64,000 nucleotides of DNA from Neocallimastix lanati (nom. inval.) (GCA_016946835.1 JACVTC010000010.1:1840001-1904000), one strand, 5' to 3'. Shown: positions 36,005-47,941, counted from the first letter of the stretch. The notes: generated by a model from the sequence alone, not told the origin. A program made the numbers and translations.

Positions 36005-36523
36005 GAAATGAGTTAAATGTAGAGTAGATAATAAAGAAGATTCATTCTATGATATTCTTATTAATTTAAAAACTTTAATAGATTATAAATTATTTATCAA
36101 CCCAACATTGTATAGTCTCTGTTATTTGAATAATAATGGACTTATGATAGCCCCAATTAACAACACTTATGATGAAGAAGAAAAATTAACGTGTGTATTA
36201 AAAGCTATACCTGATTAAAACAATAATGATCTTAAGAAGATAGAAGGTTTACCTCCTAAAGAATATATTCATAACAAAAAGTTCACTGACACCCTTAATA
36301 AAATGTTCAGAGAACTAATTATTTAACTGCTTGATGATTATTTAGTAATTATAGCCACCTCATCTGAAGAATTAGCTCCTTCTAACTTATCACCACATAA
36401 AATTAGATTAAAACCTGGAGTAAAACCAATTAAACAGAAATATTATAGAATATCCAAATATAAATCTGATATTCTAAAAGAAGAACTTACCAAATTGATT
36501 AACAAAAAACTAATTGAACCTAG
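36005..36523 (+). mobile_element. Gypsy pol fragment (start of RT), broken
   Basis: The peptide HKIRLKPGVKPIKQKYYRIS...LTKLINKKLIEP at about 36400–36522 is the start of a Ty3/gypsy RT domain. It aligns with HRIELIPKSSPIKLKAYRLS...LIENKLIEP in the whole-looking element at 14199. Upstream pieces (DILINLKTLIDYKLFINPT) resemble the protease–RT linker. It stops abruptly at the GC-richer island. A fossil with a few breaks. Confidence 0.75.
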
Positions 36524-36790
36524 GCAGCGAAGTTCTACGGAACTTTGAAAAGCTGTTGATTGGGCGTGACCCCTTGAAGTTGCTGCTTAAATTAGATATA
36601 CTTGTTAACACCTAATTTGGATCTTTGACGCATATCTATCGCTAGTAGACATTCACTTCGTAGGCAGATGACGATTCATGATCTGAGGGCGTACAGGGAG
36701 GTTGGTATATTTGTGACTCTTCTCTAAAGTCACCTATGGTATAATATAATTATACTTGACAAAACCTCTTGAAGGAAATCATGTAATTAA
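36524..36790 (+). ncRNA. GC-richer island with many short hairpins, candidate structured RNA
   Basis: G+C is clearly above the surroundings and no reading frame is convincing. Visible arms are: GCAGC (36524–36528) with GCTGC (36582–36586) enclosing AAGTTC–TACG–GAACTT (36530–36545, a UNCG-type tetraloop closed by C–G) and GGG–CGTGA–CCC (36562–36572); TCTA/TAGA (36635–36649); CAGAT/ATCTG (36665–36685); and GTGACT/AGTCAC (36713–36733). Strand is arbitrary. It abuts a truncated gypsy RT and so may be an inserted SINE or LTR rather than a cellular RNA gene. No known RNA family was recognised. Confidence 0.35.
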
Positions 36791-37229
36791 TATGTTTTAT
36801 AGATAATTACACAAAAAGATGTAGATATAATTTAAATCTTTTATTTTTTTAAGGTTTATTTAATATTTTTATTATAATTTTATTTTTTATTAGAATATTT
36901 ATTATATTACTTATTTATATTTTATTAGTATTTAGCTATTTATTTAATATTTAATTATTTATATTATAGAGAAGAAAAATTATTAATATTTATTTCTATG
37001 GATAAGAATTTGTTATCTAAATTATAATTATATATTAAAAGTTTTTTCAAAAAAAAATAAAGAATAAAAATATATTTTTTATTATATTTATTTATGAAAA
37101 ATTATTTGTTAAAGGTAAAATTATTTATTAAAGGTATCAGTTTTATTCACTGACTTATAACCTATTTTATTGGGTAATTATAAACTAATTATAATTTATT
37201 TTATTGGATGATTATAAACTCTAAAATAA
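36791..37229. other. A/T-rich DNA
   Basis: TTTATTA words, no gene seen. Confidence 0.4.
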
Positions 37230-37560
37230 TAGACTATTTAGAAAAATGTAAGAGATTTAACCAATTAGCTATTTCATCAGTTTTGCCCTTAATATGAAAT
37301 CCTTGGACATTGAATTCTAATAATCGTTCAATATGTCTTTTTCTACAATTATATAATTTTCTGTGATTTCTCATTAATTACGTCCTTTGAGACTTTGTTA
37401 TCGGTTAAACATATAATTGGTTTAAAAATATTAGTTAAAAAATAAGAAAAGTGTTCCAGAGTTCTTAATATAGAGTCTATTGTTTTTGCCAATAGTAAAA
37501 CATCAAAATCCACTTTTAAGAGAATATATGAAGGATATATAAATAACAAAATTATTTTCC
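37230..37560 (-). mobile_element. Gypsy-like RNase H fragment, minus strand, broken
   Basis: Minus-strand peptides LTDNKVSKDV and RKRHIERLLEFN, then FHIKGKTDEIANWL, fit the end of a retroelement RNase H (TDNK ... R-rich ... I-x-G-K-x-(D/N)-x-x-A-D/N). It is a small fossil fragment of uncertain family, closer to gypsy or caulimovirid RNase H than to copia. Confidence 0.5.
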
Positions 37561-37740
37561 ATAATGTTCTTTATATTTCTTCATTTAGAAGCTACATTTC
37601 TATTGATTGCCATAGTGAAAGGCATTTTAAGACAATTTTTTATAATAAGAATAATGATAAAGTAACCTTTGGGTTCAAGTTCTCTTGTTGGGAGAAGTTT
37701 TATTTAAGTAGTTATTTAATTATAAAATATATTTATTTAT
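37540..37740 (+). mobile_element. Copia fragment upstream of integrase
   Basis: NKIIFHNVLYISSFRSYIS (about 37546–37602) matches the 'NVLYIPxLxxNLIS' segment between copia protease and integrase. The next residues (HFKTIFYNKNNDKV) parallel the left edge of the window (HFKIIFFLRNNDSF). It is a fossil fragment that probably continues after an insertion at 38440. Confidence 0.6.
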
Positions 37741-38439
37741 TATTTAAAAATTATTATAAAATTAATTAATACATGAATTTAATTATTATTCGAAAATATA
37801 AAATTATAAAATAATTTTGGCATAAAACTGTGCAAAGAATAATTATAAAGAATTATTCTTGTTTTTCTATTTGAAATTCATAATAAACTATTTAATTAAT
37901 TAATTCTTTTAGAATAACTATTAAGTATTTAAAGTATTTAATATAAAGTATAAAATAAAATATAAAATATTAAAATAAAATATTCATAAAAATATAAATT
38001 TATTATAAAAATATAAAATATTAATATAAAATAATAATTATTAAAAATAATTAAAAATATAATAAAATAAAATATCAATATAAAAATAATAAAAATAATA
38101 AAAAGAAATTTATAAATTATTTCAATTTTAATATAACATAAAATTTATGTAATAAATTTTATGTTTACATTAATTTTTATGTTCTTTCATAATTTTATGT
38201 CTTTACATAATTTTAATTTTATCACGTTATTTTCTATCACGTTTTATTTATATCACGAATTTGTAAATGATTTATTAATTTATTTTTATGTAATTATTAA
38301 TAAAATAATTTATTAATAATTAAAGTTTTTATTTACGTTTTATATCAATAACTTTGCCTCTTTATAATAAAAGAGGAAATAAGTTATGTACAATTAAGTC
38401 CACCAAAAATAGGATTTATAAATTGGACTTCAACTTAAA
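37741..38439. other. A/T-rich insertion-like DNA
   Basis: AAAATAT repeats, then ATCACG-containing words near 38220–38260. It separates two copia fragments and may be an old LTR insertion. No gene is seen. Confidence 0.35.
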
Positions 38440-38700
38440 AGATAGTCGGTACAACTAAATATGGAGAAATAAATTATCAAACCTATTTTGACAACGCAAT
38501 GACTTATGGTTGGAACGGAGGAAATCATTCAATGAAAATTATATTAAAGCCTGTAAAAGTAATGGAATTGTGCCATCGTAGATTAGGACACTTCAACATT
38601 GATATAATTAAAGAAAAATGAAAAAAAAAATAGATTGACGAAAAATGTGAAGTGTGCCTTCAAAATTCAAAAATAAACCATATAAAATAATTTACAAATT
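38440..38700 (+). mobile_element. Copia GAG-pre-integrase fragment
   Basis: MELCHRRLGHFNIDIIKEK followed by CEVC marks the integrase zinc module (about 38560–38670). Broken. Confidence 0.75.
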
Positions 38701-38837
38701 ATAATAACATTTGTTATCAAAATAATTTTTATCCGAATATTATTTATCTTAACCCTTTCTTTTTTTTAAATCTCTATTTTATTATAATCCCAACATTCTA
38801 AATTGCCTATTTCCAAAATTCAGTAAATTAAATAATT

Positions 38838-39078
38838 GGGTGTGGGGCATTTCGCCAAATTGCATTTCGCCAGATTGCATTTCGCCAAATTGAAAATTAT
38901 TAAATAAATAAATAAATCAATAAATAAAATTAAATATTATTAATATCGCATAAAAACAATTTTAAAAAAAAATATTTTTAATTAATATTTATTTATTTAT
39001 TCATTTATTTATATCAATACTCTACTTGTCGAAATGCAACCTGGCGAAAAGCAACTTGGGGAAATGCAACTCTCCCCA
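38838..39078 (+). mobile_element. Short inverted-repeat element (MITE-like)
   Basis: The left side has TTGCATTTCGCC-type words (GCATTTCGCCAAATTGCATT and repeats, 38849–38891). The right side has their complements (GAAATGCAACCTGGCGAAAA and repeats, 39030–39070). About 110 bp of A/T-rich filler lies between them. The outer ends read TGTGGGGCATTTCG and GCAACTCTCCCCATA. Internally repeated terminal inverted repeats and no coding content indicate a non-autonomous DNA transposon. Its right end touches the truncated start of the LINE. Confidence 0.7.
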
Positions 39079-40166
39079 TACCTTTAAGGGTATTAATTGA
39101 AAAGAACATCTTAAAAATGCTTCTTTGAAAGCCCATAACCTCCTTCAATCCCTTTCTGATTATCAATATCTTTGGACTCCTGGCGTTAAGCTCACTATCT
39201 TCAGAACTTTTATTCGTCCTTCTATGGAACATTCAGCCTGCCTCGCGTTCTACTGGATGAGAAATAGTTGTAAAACCAACGAAATAAAAGAATATAATTC
39301 TGTTATTACTGATGGTCTTTTTTGGGTCTCTAACTCTAGAAAATTTAATACTACATGTGCTATCTTTGGTATCCCCCCTTCTCTACTTCGTCTTTTTTGC
39401 CTAGCCTGTAAGCTTAGAAAACATATTCGTCAAATGAATCCTTCAAATCCCTTATCCTCTTCCTTCTCTATTACTAATATACGGAATAATCAATTCCTCA
39501 CTAACTCCTTTGGTTATAGGATTATTAACTATAATATCTTTCAACATGATCTTTTCCCACTTGAACCCCCCAGATTACATAATCCTAATAGTTCTGCCCC
39601 AATATCTGAACTTGACTCTCTTAATACTAGACTGGACAAGCTAATTATTTCTTATTTAAGTAATTCTATTATGGCTTCCTGTATTATCCCCTTGGCCAGG
39701 GTCAAATCCTTCTACCTTAGAATTCTATAACCATACACATGCTACTGACAGGTGTGTGTTTATTCGTGATTCTATTACTCGCAATTATGCGTTATTATGG
39801 CGAACTAATTCTTTTGGTAATACTTCCATTATCTGCCCTATATGCAAGAATAAATTCAACCGAGCACATGTCAACCATTGCAATATCTTTGGTTGGAATC
39901 CTCCCTTTCTTTATAATAAACATTGGAAATGTTTTAAAGAAGATCTTTTGTTGTTTCACCCCCTTCCCCCATCATATAATATTCTTGATTCTCTTTTGAA
40001 CCATCATGAATATTCCTCATTCCGTCAAGCAATTGACTATTTGGAAAGCTTTAAATCTTCAAAAATTTCAACTGTTTCTAATAATCATCACATTTCTAGA
40101 AAGCACTCTAGAACTCCTTCATCTGCTATTCTACCCCGGAGAAAAAAAACAAAAAGTTCTTCTTAA
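39079..40166 (+). mobile_element. 5'-truncated LINE (C-terminal part of ORF2)
   Basis: Only the region after the RT fingers and palm remains. FKGIN-KEHLKNAS...KAHNLLQSLSDYQYLWTPG (about 39081–39180) matches the post-palm 'LGIxIDxxLxWxxHI' segment, with a TGA where Trp is expected. The thumb-like region (FIRPSMEHSACLAFYW) follows. A single frame change near 39690 separates it from the C-terminal part at about 39690–40166. That part carries a CCHC-type zinc motif, CPICKNKFNRAHVNHC (about 39835–39882), usual at LINE ORF2 ends. No clear poly(A) tail or target duplication was found. The 5' edge coincides with the MITE-like element. Confidence 0.8.
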
Positions 40167-40739
40167 TTTCTAGACTATCTTTATTTTTTTTTTCAATTTT
40201 ATATCTTTTATTAATTTATTGTTATTTAATTCATATATATATTACTTCTTTATCTACCTTATGTATTTTAATTACTCTTATATTCATGTATTAATTAAAT
40301 CATGTATTTAATAACTTTAATAAATTAATAAACGCGTATAAAAACCTAAATAATTATAATTATTATCCTAACCCGAACAACTATCATTATTTGTTAGAAA
40401 ATAAGTATTTTTAGTCTAAATTTTAATTAACCACTTTGTTCAATACTTTTATTTTATTATAATTTTAAATATTAAATATTAAATAGTATATTATAAATAA
40501 ATAGGATATATTACAATAATATATAGTTTATATAGTTTATGATACAAATAATATAGTTTTAAAATTTTTTATAAGCCTCTTTTATATTATTTCTAATAAG
40601 TCATGTATTTAATATAATAAATATGTACGTTCCATTGAATGTAATTTTTATGAATATAAAAATATTAAATCATGTATTATTATTAAAAAAAAAAGGTTCT
40701 TTAATAAAAATAAAAAATTTTAGTAAAAAGTAAATATTT
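40167..40739. other. A/T-rich DNA right of the LINE
   Basis: T-rich 3' end of the LINE, then A/T words. No gene is seen. Confidence 0.4.
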
Positions 40740-42655
40740 ATTTACGATTTTTGTCATTATTCAATAAATTTTGAACAAGAAAAATTAAAAAAATTAAAAG
40801 GATTAAGTAATTTAAATAAATTAAATAAATTAAATAATTTTGACAATTAAAATTATCAAAACCCTTTTTCAATTTTTAGCATTCAAAGTGAAAATAAACT
40901 AAATGAAAATGATAATTATAATTCAATTGTAAATATTTCACAAAACAAAAGTAATGAGGAAAATGAAAATAACAAAAGAGTAAATAAAGAAAATAATTTG
41001 CTTAAATGATAATAAAACTTCAGATGAAGTATTAAAATTAAATGAAAAATAAAAAGGTACGAAAAATATTATAAAAGATAAGTTAAATTTAATTGAAAAT
41101 AACAAAAATAAAAGCGAAAATTTAAATTATAATTTAAATAATAGAAATAATAATGATGACGAAAAAATTATTAATAAACATGATTTAAGTACTCTTAATA
41201 ATATTGATAATAATAATGATACCAAAAATATTTCAAATGAATTAAATTTATATGAAAATAATCAATTCGAAAATTCAATTTCAAATGAAAATATGGAAAT
41301 AATAATATAAATATGTCACAATATTCAAAGAAAAGAAGATTTACAGATATAAATAAAAATATAACTAAAAAATCTAGATACTTAAATTCAGCCGAAATAA
41401 TTAAAAAGATAACATATTTTTCAGAATTAGAATTAATTGAACCACAACAATTTAATGATATTTATAATAATAGGGACAAATTAGAGTGGTTAGAAAAGTT
41501 AGGCTTGTCACTCTTGTATTTACTCAAATAGAAGGTACCGACTATACATTACTTTCTCTCTAACACTTAGACAAGATTCCATTAAAATATTAGCAGCATA
41601 TGCCGCCCAAAATAATTATGAAATACATCAGTTAGATGTGAAAGCAGCATATTTAAATGTTGACATAGAAGAAGAAATATACACGGAAGCACCCGAAGGA
41701 GATGATAATTATAAGAAAAAATATTGAAAATAAAATAAAGTTTTCTATGGACTAAAGCAAGCTGGACGTGCCTGGAATAATACACTTAATGAAGTGATGA
41801 CAAAATTCAACTTCATTAGATTAAAAATTTAACCGTGCGAAAAAGAATAGAAAAGGTAATGTAACTTGTTTATTAGCTGTTTATGTAGATGATATTCTCA
41901 TAACCGGTATTAAAGATGAAATATTAAAAGCTAAAGAATGCATAAAAAGTAAATTTAATATCACTGATGTACGTAAGTTAGATTATATGATAGGTTTTAA
42001 TATGAAAAACAAAATGATAGTTATTTAATCCATCAAAAAAAACATATTAAAGATATTTTAAAAATATTTGATATTGATAAACATTCTCCATGCTCATATA
42101 TGGTACCTATAATAAAAGAACTACAAAAAAGAAGATTTGATGAAAACCTATATAGACAAACTATCGGATATTTATTATACTTAGCTAAATTAATTAGACC
42201 GAATATACTCTTTGTTGTTAATAAGGTCTCTAGACGCACAAATAATCCGAATATAGAAGATTGGATTAATGTCATCAAAATTTTCATGTACTTAAAATGT
42301 AATTCTAGATATGGTTTAAAATTAAAAAATAGCAATACATTTGACACCTATGTTGATGCAGATTATGGTAGAGATACAGAAACTTGGAAGTCAATAACAG
42401 GATATATATAGTTATGACGAATGGAGCACCAACAAGTTGGTATTCAAAACTACAAAATTATGTATCAACTTCTACTTTGGAAAGCGAATATTATAGATGA
42501 ATGTGTAAAACATTGTTTATGGTATAAAAATATTTTTAAAGAACTTAATATGAACATAAAATATGCTGAAATAAAAACAGATAATAAAGCTGCTATTCAG
42601 AACTACATTAAACAAACAATAAACCCTAAGTCAAAACATATTGACATTAAATATT
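40740..42655 (+). mobile_element. Copia remains: hinge, RT and RNase H, broken
   Basis: An Asn/Glu/Lys-rich hinge (about 40850–41310) leads to the RT start (PQQFNDIYNNRDKLEWLEKL), then RT (HQLDVKAAYLNVDIEEEIY near 41630; AVYVDDIL near 41878) and RNase H (YVDADYGRDTE near 42350; SKHIDIKY at the end). It is the same subfamily as 1–3161 at protein level. Multiple breaks. The right end is cut by an LTR-like sequence. Confidence 0.85.
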
Positions 42656-43480
42656 AATTAATTGTTTATCTAATTGTATATTATTAATAGTTTAATTTAT
42701 TAAATTTATATAAATAGAGATAGAAAAGTATCATTTAAATGAATGTTCCTAATTAGCCATAATAGAAAAATTAGACTATAATTGTAATAATATTAATTTT
42801 AAAAATGATTTTCTAATAAAATTATATTATTAATAAAATTATTACTTAAATTATTAAAAATGATTATATATTAATATGTTAATATGGTAAAAATTTTTTA
42901 TAAAGAACTATATTTTTTTACAAAAAATTATCAAAATTGCTATTAATAATTATTGATCAAATATTATTATAAAATTTACTATTAAAATTATTAATTAAAT
43001 ATTCTTGAAAATAATTATAAATTATTATTTAAAATATTTATGAATTATTAAATTAATTAAATCTTTAAATATGTTTTTATTAAACTTAAAAATGTCAAAG
43101 AAAGTTGTAAAACTATTTTTTATATATTTATTTTTTAATTATTTCTAATTAAGTTATATTTAAAAATTATATTATTATAATATTTATAAAAATAAATATA
43201 AAAAATGAATTATTGATATAAAATTAATTCAATAATTCTATAAAATTATTTAACTTCTAAACTATTAATTATAGTTTAAATTTAAAAGAAAATATAAATA
43301 CTACAAAAATTCTGAAAGAAAATATATGTGTGATAAAAAAAATATTAATAAATAAATAATAAAAAAAAAAATAAATATATTAACATTAAATAAATCAAAA
43401 ATCAGGATAACGTCCATCCCTTCCTGCTAATTTAATTTTTCGTTGTTCTATTTACAACCCGAATTTACCGTTTGTAGTAA
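42656..43480 (+). repeat. Gypsy-type LTR remnant interrupting copia
   Basis: The 42955–43455 part aligns with 29750–30235. GGATAACGTCCATCCCTTCC (43404–43423) corresponds to the GC-richer patch there. It follows directly on the truncated copia RNase H. The left limit is uncertain. Confidence 0.5.
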
Positions 43481-44303
43481 AGAACGAACATATAATAGAT
43501 TCTTTATCGGAATTTCAACTTATTTTATAATCCATTATATTGTCCTTTATTTAATATTACTTTACTATATATTCTATAATAAAATATTTTATAAATATAT
43601 TTTTTTTATAATATTTCTATTTAAAATGTTATTTAAAATATTATCAATATTTCTTTATTTTTATTATCAATATCAATATCTATGACTTTTTATTTTATTA
43701 TTTTATTAAAATGTTTATTATCAATGTTAATATTTTATATTATTTTTATTTTTAAATATATTATTACTATATTACTATATTATATCAATATTAAAATTGT
43801 ATTCTTTTTAATATATTATTTTATTTTAAAATTGGTTATTAAATTTATATTCAATTCTCACATACAAAATCATATCTGAATTGATTAATAATAAATATTA
43901 AATATATTATAGTTTATAAATTTATTTTATATATAATATAAAAATGTTATATTAATTTTCTAGATTAAAATAACTTAACTTTTCTGTAAAATCATTTTAA
44001 ATTTTGTTTATTGCTTTTTGTATATATTAAATAATTTAGTTTTAGTATATGAAAAATACTATAAAATTATATAATCAAATTTTATTACAATTAAATAATT
44101 ATGTATTAGTTAATATAATTCAATATAAAATTAGTAATAGTTGATAATTTTTTAAATGATATGATGATAAATGTAGAAAGGCTTTACATATTTATTTTCT
44201 TTCAAAAGTATAAATAAGTAAAGGTTTTCAATAATTAAAATATAGAATCTATAAAATAAAATAGAAATAAAATAAAATAAAGATTATAGTTTTATTTCTA
44301 CAA
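43481..44303. other. A/T-rich DNA with an LTR end
   Basis: Two hydrophobic open frames here are side effects of T-rich DNA. TATA-like CAAAAGTATAAATAAGTAAAGG at 44215–44236 and an end ATTTCTACA at about 44303 suggest a solo LTR that inserted into the copia RT on its right. Confidence 0.4.
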
Positions 44304-44960
44304 GGTGGGTTCTTAAACATAAAAAAGAATAAGAAGGTAATATAACAAAATACAAAGCAAGATTATTTGTTCATGGATTCACTCAAATTTATGATATAGA
44401 TTATAAAAATACTTTTTCACCAACGTTTAAACAAGATATATTAAAAGTTATTATATCAATTGCAGAATATTAATAATATAACATATATCAAATGGATATA
44501 AAAGCTGCTTATTTGAATTTGAAATTAAACAAAGATATAAATAAGAAATTACCATGAGGAATGAAAAGAAGTAGTTTTTTTCAAGTTAAATAAGACATTG
44601 TATGGCCTCAAACAATACTGAAGAATGTGAAATGAAACTATGAATATAGTATTAATAAAACTTAATTTTAGAAGATTTATGAGTGACCCATGTGTATATA
44701 AAGATAGACAATAATAATAAGATTATATGTCTATTAGCGATATATGTTGATGATATATTAATCGCTGGTACTGATAAAGAAATATCTAAGAATAAATAAT
44801 TAATTAAAAGGAACTTCAAGGCTACCGATATAGATGAAGTCGATTATATAATAGGTATTAAATTTGTTAAATGTAAAGATGGTTATTTGATACATTAAAG
44901 AAAATATTTAGAAGATATTTTAAATAAATTTGAAATTAATAATTATAAACCAGAATCGAA
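44304..44960 (+). mobile_element. Copia RT fragment, broken
   Basis: GNITKYKARLFVHGFTQ (about 44337–44390), QMDIKAAYLN (about 44490) and AIYVDDILIAG (about 44738–44770) mark successive RT motifs. A fossil with several breaks. It ends at the poly(T)-led repeat at 45005. Confidence 0.8.
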
Positions 44961-45004
44961 TACTGGTTTTACATATACTTATATAAAAATAATATTTTTT
45001 TTAA

Positions 45005-45165
45005 TTTTTTTTTCTTTTTTTCATATTTTTTTATTCATAATATAAATATAAATATATGATAAATATTAGAATATTTTTTATTTAATTATATTTTTTTAAT
45101 CATATTATATAAATTATACTCATTAAATATTATGTAATATTTACTTTAGATATATAAAATATCTT
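45005..45165 (+). repeat. Poly(T)-led dispersed repeat, first copy
   Basis: After a T run, TTATTCATAATATAAA...ATATGATAAATATTAGAAT...ATTATATAAATTATACTCATTAAA matches 58450–58615 in the same orientation over about 150 bp. Function unknown. Confidence 0.65.
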
Positions 45166-46690
45166 AAATATAACATTTAAAATCAGAAATGATATTTAAT
45201 TTTTATTATTAGTTTATTTATTTATTTTATTACTTTTTACACTAAGAAAGATCTTTTCATTTTAAGAATTTGTCATTTCATGTTATTTATAATTATTTTT
45301 CTATAATAATCTAATATTATTGGTAACACTTAACATTGCACTGTATGGTATTTTCAAATAAAACTATCTTACATATAATAATATAGAATATTGTAAAATG
45401 TAATAAAACACATAAGTGTGATATTTAACATATCAAAATATATCTTTATCATAATTTTAAAATAAAAGTACTTCTCAGAATAAATAATTTAATTTTGAAG
45501 TAAATTATGAATAGATTAAATATAAATAAAATAAAAAAAAGTATAATTATAATTAGTTATAATTAATGGTGTTAAAAATAGTAAAGATTTAAATATATGT
45601 ATTTATAATCTATTCTTAATATTAAGAATAACCAATAGATCATACTAAATGAATCTACAAAAAATATAAAAACGAATTATGAATCCTTAATTTTTATAAT
45701 TCTAATTCATACATTATATCTTTACTTTATAAAAGTTTATAAGTCGAGTTTACATTAATAAAATATATAAAAACTATTATTATAAAATACAAACAAATTA
45801 ATATTTTTAAATTTTTGTGTTTCTTAATTTTTTTTTAACAAATAGAATTAATTTATTATAATTATTGATAAAGAAATAGAAATGATATTTATTTTAAAAA
45901 AAATTTACTAATTATTTTAAAATAACTAATATAAAAAAAGTTGTTATATAATATTTAATTTTTTTTAATGATTTTAATGTTTAAAAATAAATAAATATTT
46001 AAATAATTATTATTAAAAAAATGTGAAGTGAGAAAACGAAATAAAAAAGAAATTATTTTTATTAAGAAATTTAAAATCCATTTAAATTTAATAATATTAC
46101 TATCATTTTCATAATAATTAAAGTTACATGTTTTAATTTTAAATTTTTTTAATTGATCTATCATTAAATATAAATTTATAACTTTAATTTATATTTATTT
46201 AAATTTATTTTATTTTTAAGGAGGATAAATTATTATTGAATTAATATATTTAAATTGAAAAATTATTAATAAAAAGAAAAGATAAAAGAATTATAATTAA
46301 ATTTATTATAAAATTTAACTTTTTCTTTATATTTTTTTTAAATTATAAATAATTTAAATTATTATTTATTTAAATATATTATTATTGAAATTACAACTAA
46401 AATTATCAAATTGCTTTTTTTTAAATTGAATATAATACATCAAACATGAATATTTGGTTAATTGATGGAAATTTTTATTTTCAATATTATTGGAAAGATA
46501 ATTTTAATTAAATTATCATTTATTGATTATAAATGTATTTAAATATATAAATAATAGAAAAAAAATATAAAATTCGAAAGAAATACCTTTTTCATTTTTT
46601 TTATTAATTAATAAAAATTTGAAAATAAAAATATATATTAAAGATTAAAGTTAACTTTATTATTTATTGCAAATAAAAAATTAAAGGTTA
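45166..46690. other. Intergenic A/T-rich DNA
   Basis: No gene is seen. A 69-codon minus-strand frame at 45955–46164 is too A/T-biased to accept. The last ~200 bases hold the promoter region of the gene at 46697, but no distinct motif stands out. Confidence 0.45.
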
Positions 46691-46696
46691 ATAAAA

Positions 46697-47269
46697 ATGA
46701 AGTGCTCTATTATTTTATTATTATTTATTCAAATTATTTATGTTTTAGCTAAAAAGGAACAAACTACCACTGAAAAAAAGGAAGTATTAGTTATTAATAT
46801 TGAAATTAGTGGAGTGGATCAAGTAATATCAAGTAAAAGAGAAGCTACAATGATTAAATTTACAGGTACCGTTGATCATCCAAACTTTAAAGGTACTGTT
46901 CTTACTGGAGGTGTAGATACTCAATTTCAAGAAAATGATAAAAAGAGAACTCTTTCAGCAAGATATATGATAGAAGGTACAGATGCCGAAGGACAAGAAT
47001 GTAAAATATTTGTTGAAAATAATGGTCTCAGTGACACTCCTACTAGTATGGTCTCCCAAACTTATCCAAGAATTGTTACTAATTGTAAGTCATTAGAATA
47101 TTTAGAAGAAGCCAACTTAACAGGTACTCTTGAAATGCAAGGAATGATGGGAGTTATAATTCGTATTTACGATGAAGGTACACCATCCAAAGCAAAGAAG
47201 GGAAAGAACCAAAAATGTTGGTCCATTGATTTAGGTTTTGAATGTTGTCAACGTTGTAAAAATAATTAA
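46697..47269 (+). CDS. Secreted DUF3237-like protein with half-dockerin tail
   Basis: A 190-residue protein starting at an ATG preceded by an A-rich leader. Residues 1–18 (MKCSIILLLFIQIIYVLA) form a clear signal peptide. Residues about 30–162 resemble the DUF3237 fold family: FTGTVDHPNFKGTVLTGGVD, then LSARYMIEGTDAEGQ and VENNGL, a beta-barrel pattern with no known enzyme activity. After a Lys-rich linker (GTPSKAKKGKNQ) the last 18 residues read CWSIDLGFECCQRCKNN. This resembles the first half of the anaerobic-fungal dockerin (CBM10-like, 'CWxxxLGYPCC'). The second half, with its Trp/Cys motif, is missing, and no continuation is visible downstream. A single exon, more G+C-rich than its flanks. 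Its role is unknown; it is probably extracellular, perhaps cellulosome-associated. The DUF3237 call is from pattern memory. Confidence 0.85.
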   Translation: MKCSIILLLFIQIIYVLAKKEQTTTEKKEVLVINIEISGVDQVISSKREATMIKFTGTVDHPNFKGTVLTGGVDTQFQENDKKRTLSARYMIEGTDAEGQECKIFVENNGLSDTPTSMVSQTYPRIVTNCKSLEYLEEANLTGTLEMQGMMGVIIRIYDEGTPSKAKKGKNQKCWSIDLGFECCQRCKNN

Positions 47270-47747
47270 ATAATTCAATAATTAAAATAATTAAATAAAT
47301 TTAAAAAAATTTTTAAAATAAATAAGCAATAAATAAAATAAAACAAAATAAATATAATAAAAATTGCAAACACTCTTAAAAAATAAAATAAAAGATAATA
47401 TATATATAAGATAAAAATAAAAAAATAATATAATATAATAAATTTGCTTCAAAAAAAAAAAAAAAACTTTTTTATAAAGTGTTATTTTTTTTTATTATAT
47501 ATATAGTATTAATATTTATATAAATATATATGAAAAATTATATTGGAACTACATTATTTTGGTTTTTATAATATTATTATATATATTAAAATTAATTTTA
47601 TAAAAACTTTCTATTTAAATTATATATTTATATCTTTAAAAAGTACTATCGTAAACATACTTTAAATACATGAATTAAAAATAAAAAATGTTTTTTTTTT
47701 TTTTTTTCTTTTAGAAACTAATAATATATTTTGTGGATATAAATAAA

Positions 47748-47794
<47 letters not shown>

Positions 47795-47941
47795 ACTACT
47801 AAAATATTTTATGGATATATTTAAAATTATATTAAATTATTATTAAAATTATAAAAATTGATATTAAAATTATACCTTATTTTAATATTAAAATAGTTTG
47901 AAAATAATTAAAGAGAAAATAATAATAAATCCATAGTAAAA

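Noticed and set aside
36524-36790. Island tested by eye for tRNA, 5S rRNA, U1/U2/U4/U5/U6, group I or II intron and hammerhead core motifs
   Set aside because: None of the diagnostic sequences is present, so it is kept only as an unnamed candidate.
43443-43879. Two plus-strand hydrophobic open frames resembling membrane proteins
   Set aside because: T-rich non-coding DNA always reads as Phe/Ile/Leu/Tyr. No starts, motifs or codon structure support them, and the region is LTR remains.
45955-46164. 69-codon minus-strand frame
   Set aside because: Composition is that of random A/T-rich DNA (Asn, Ile, Phe, Lys) with no signal, motif or neighbour support.
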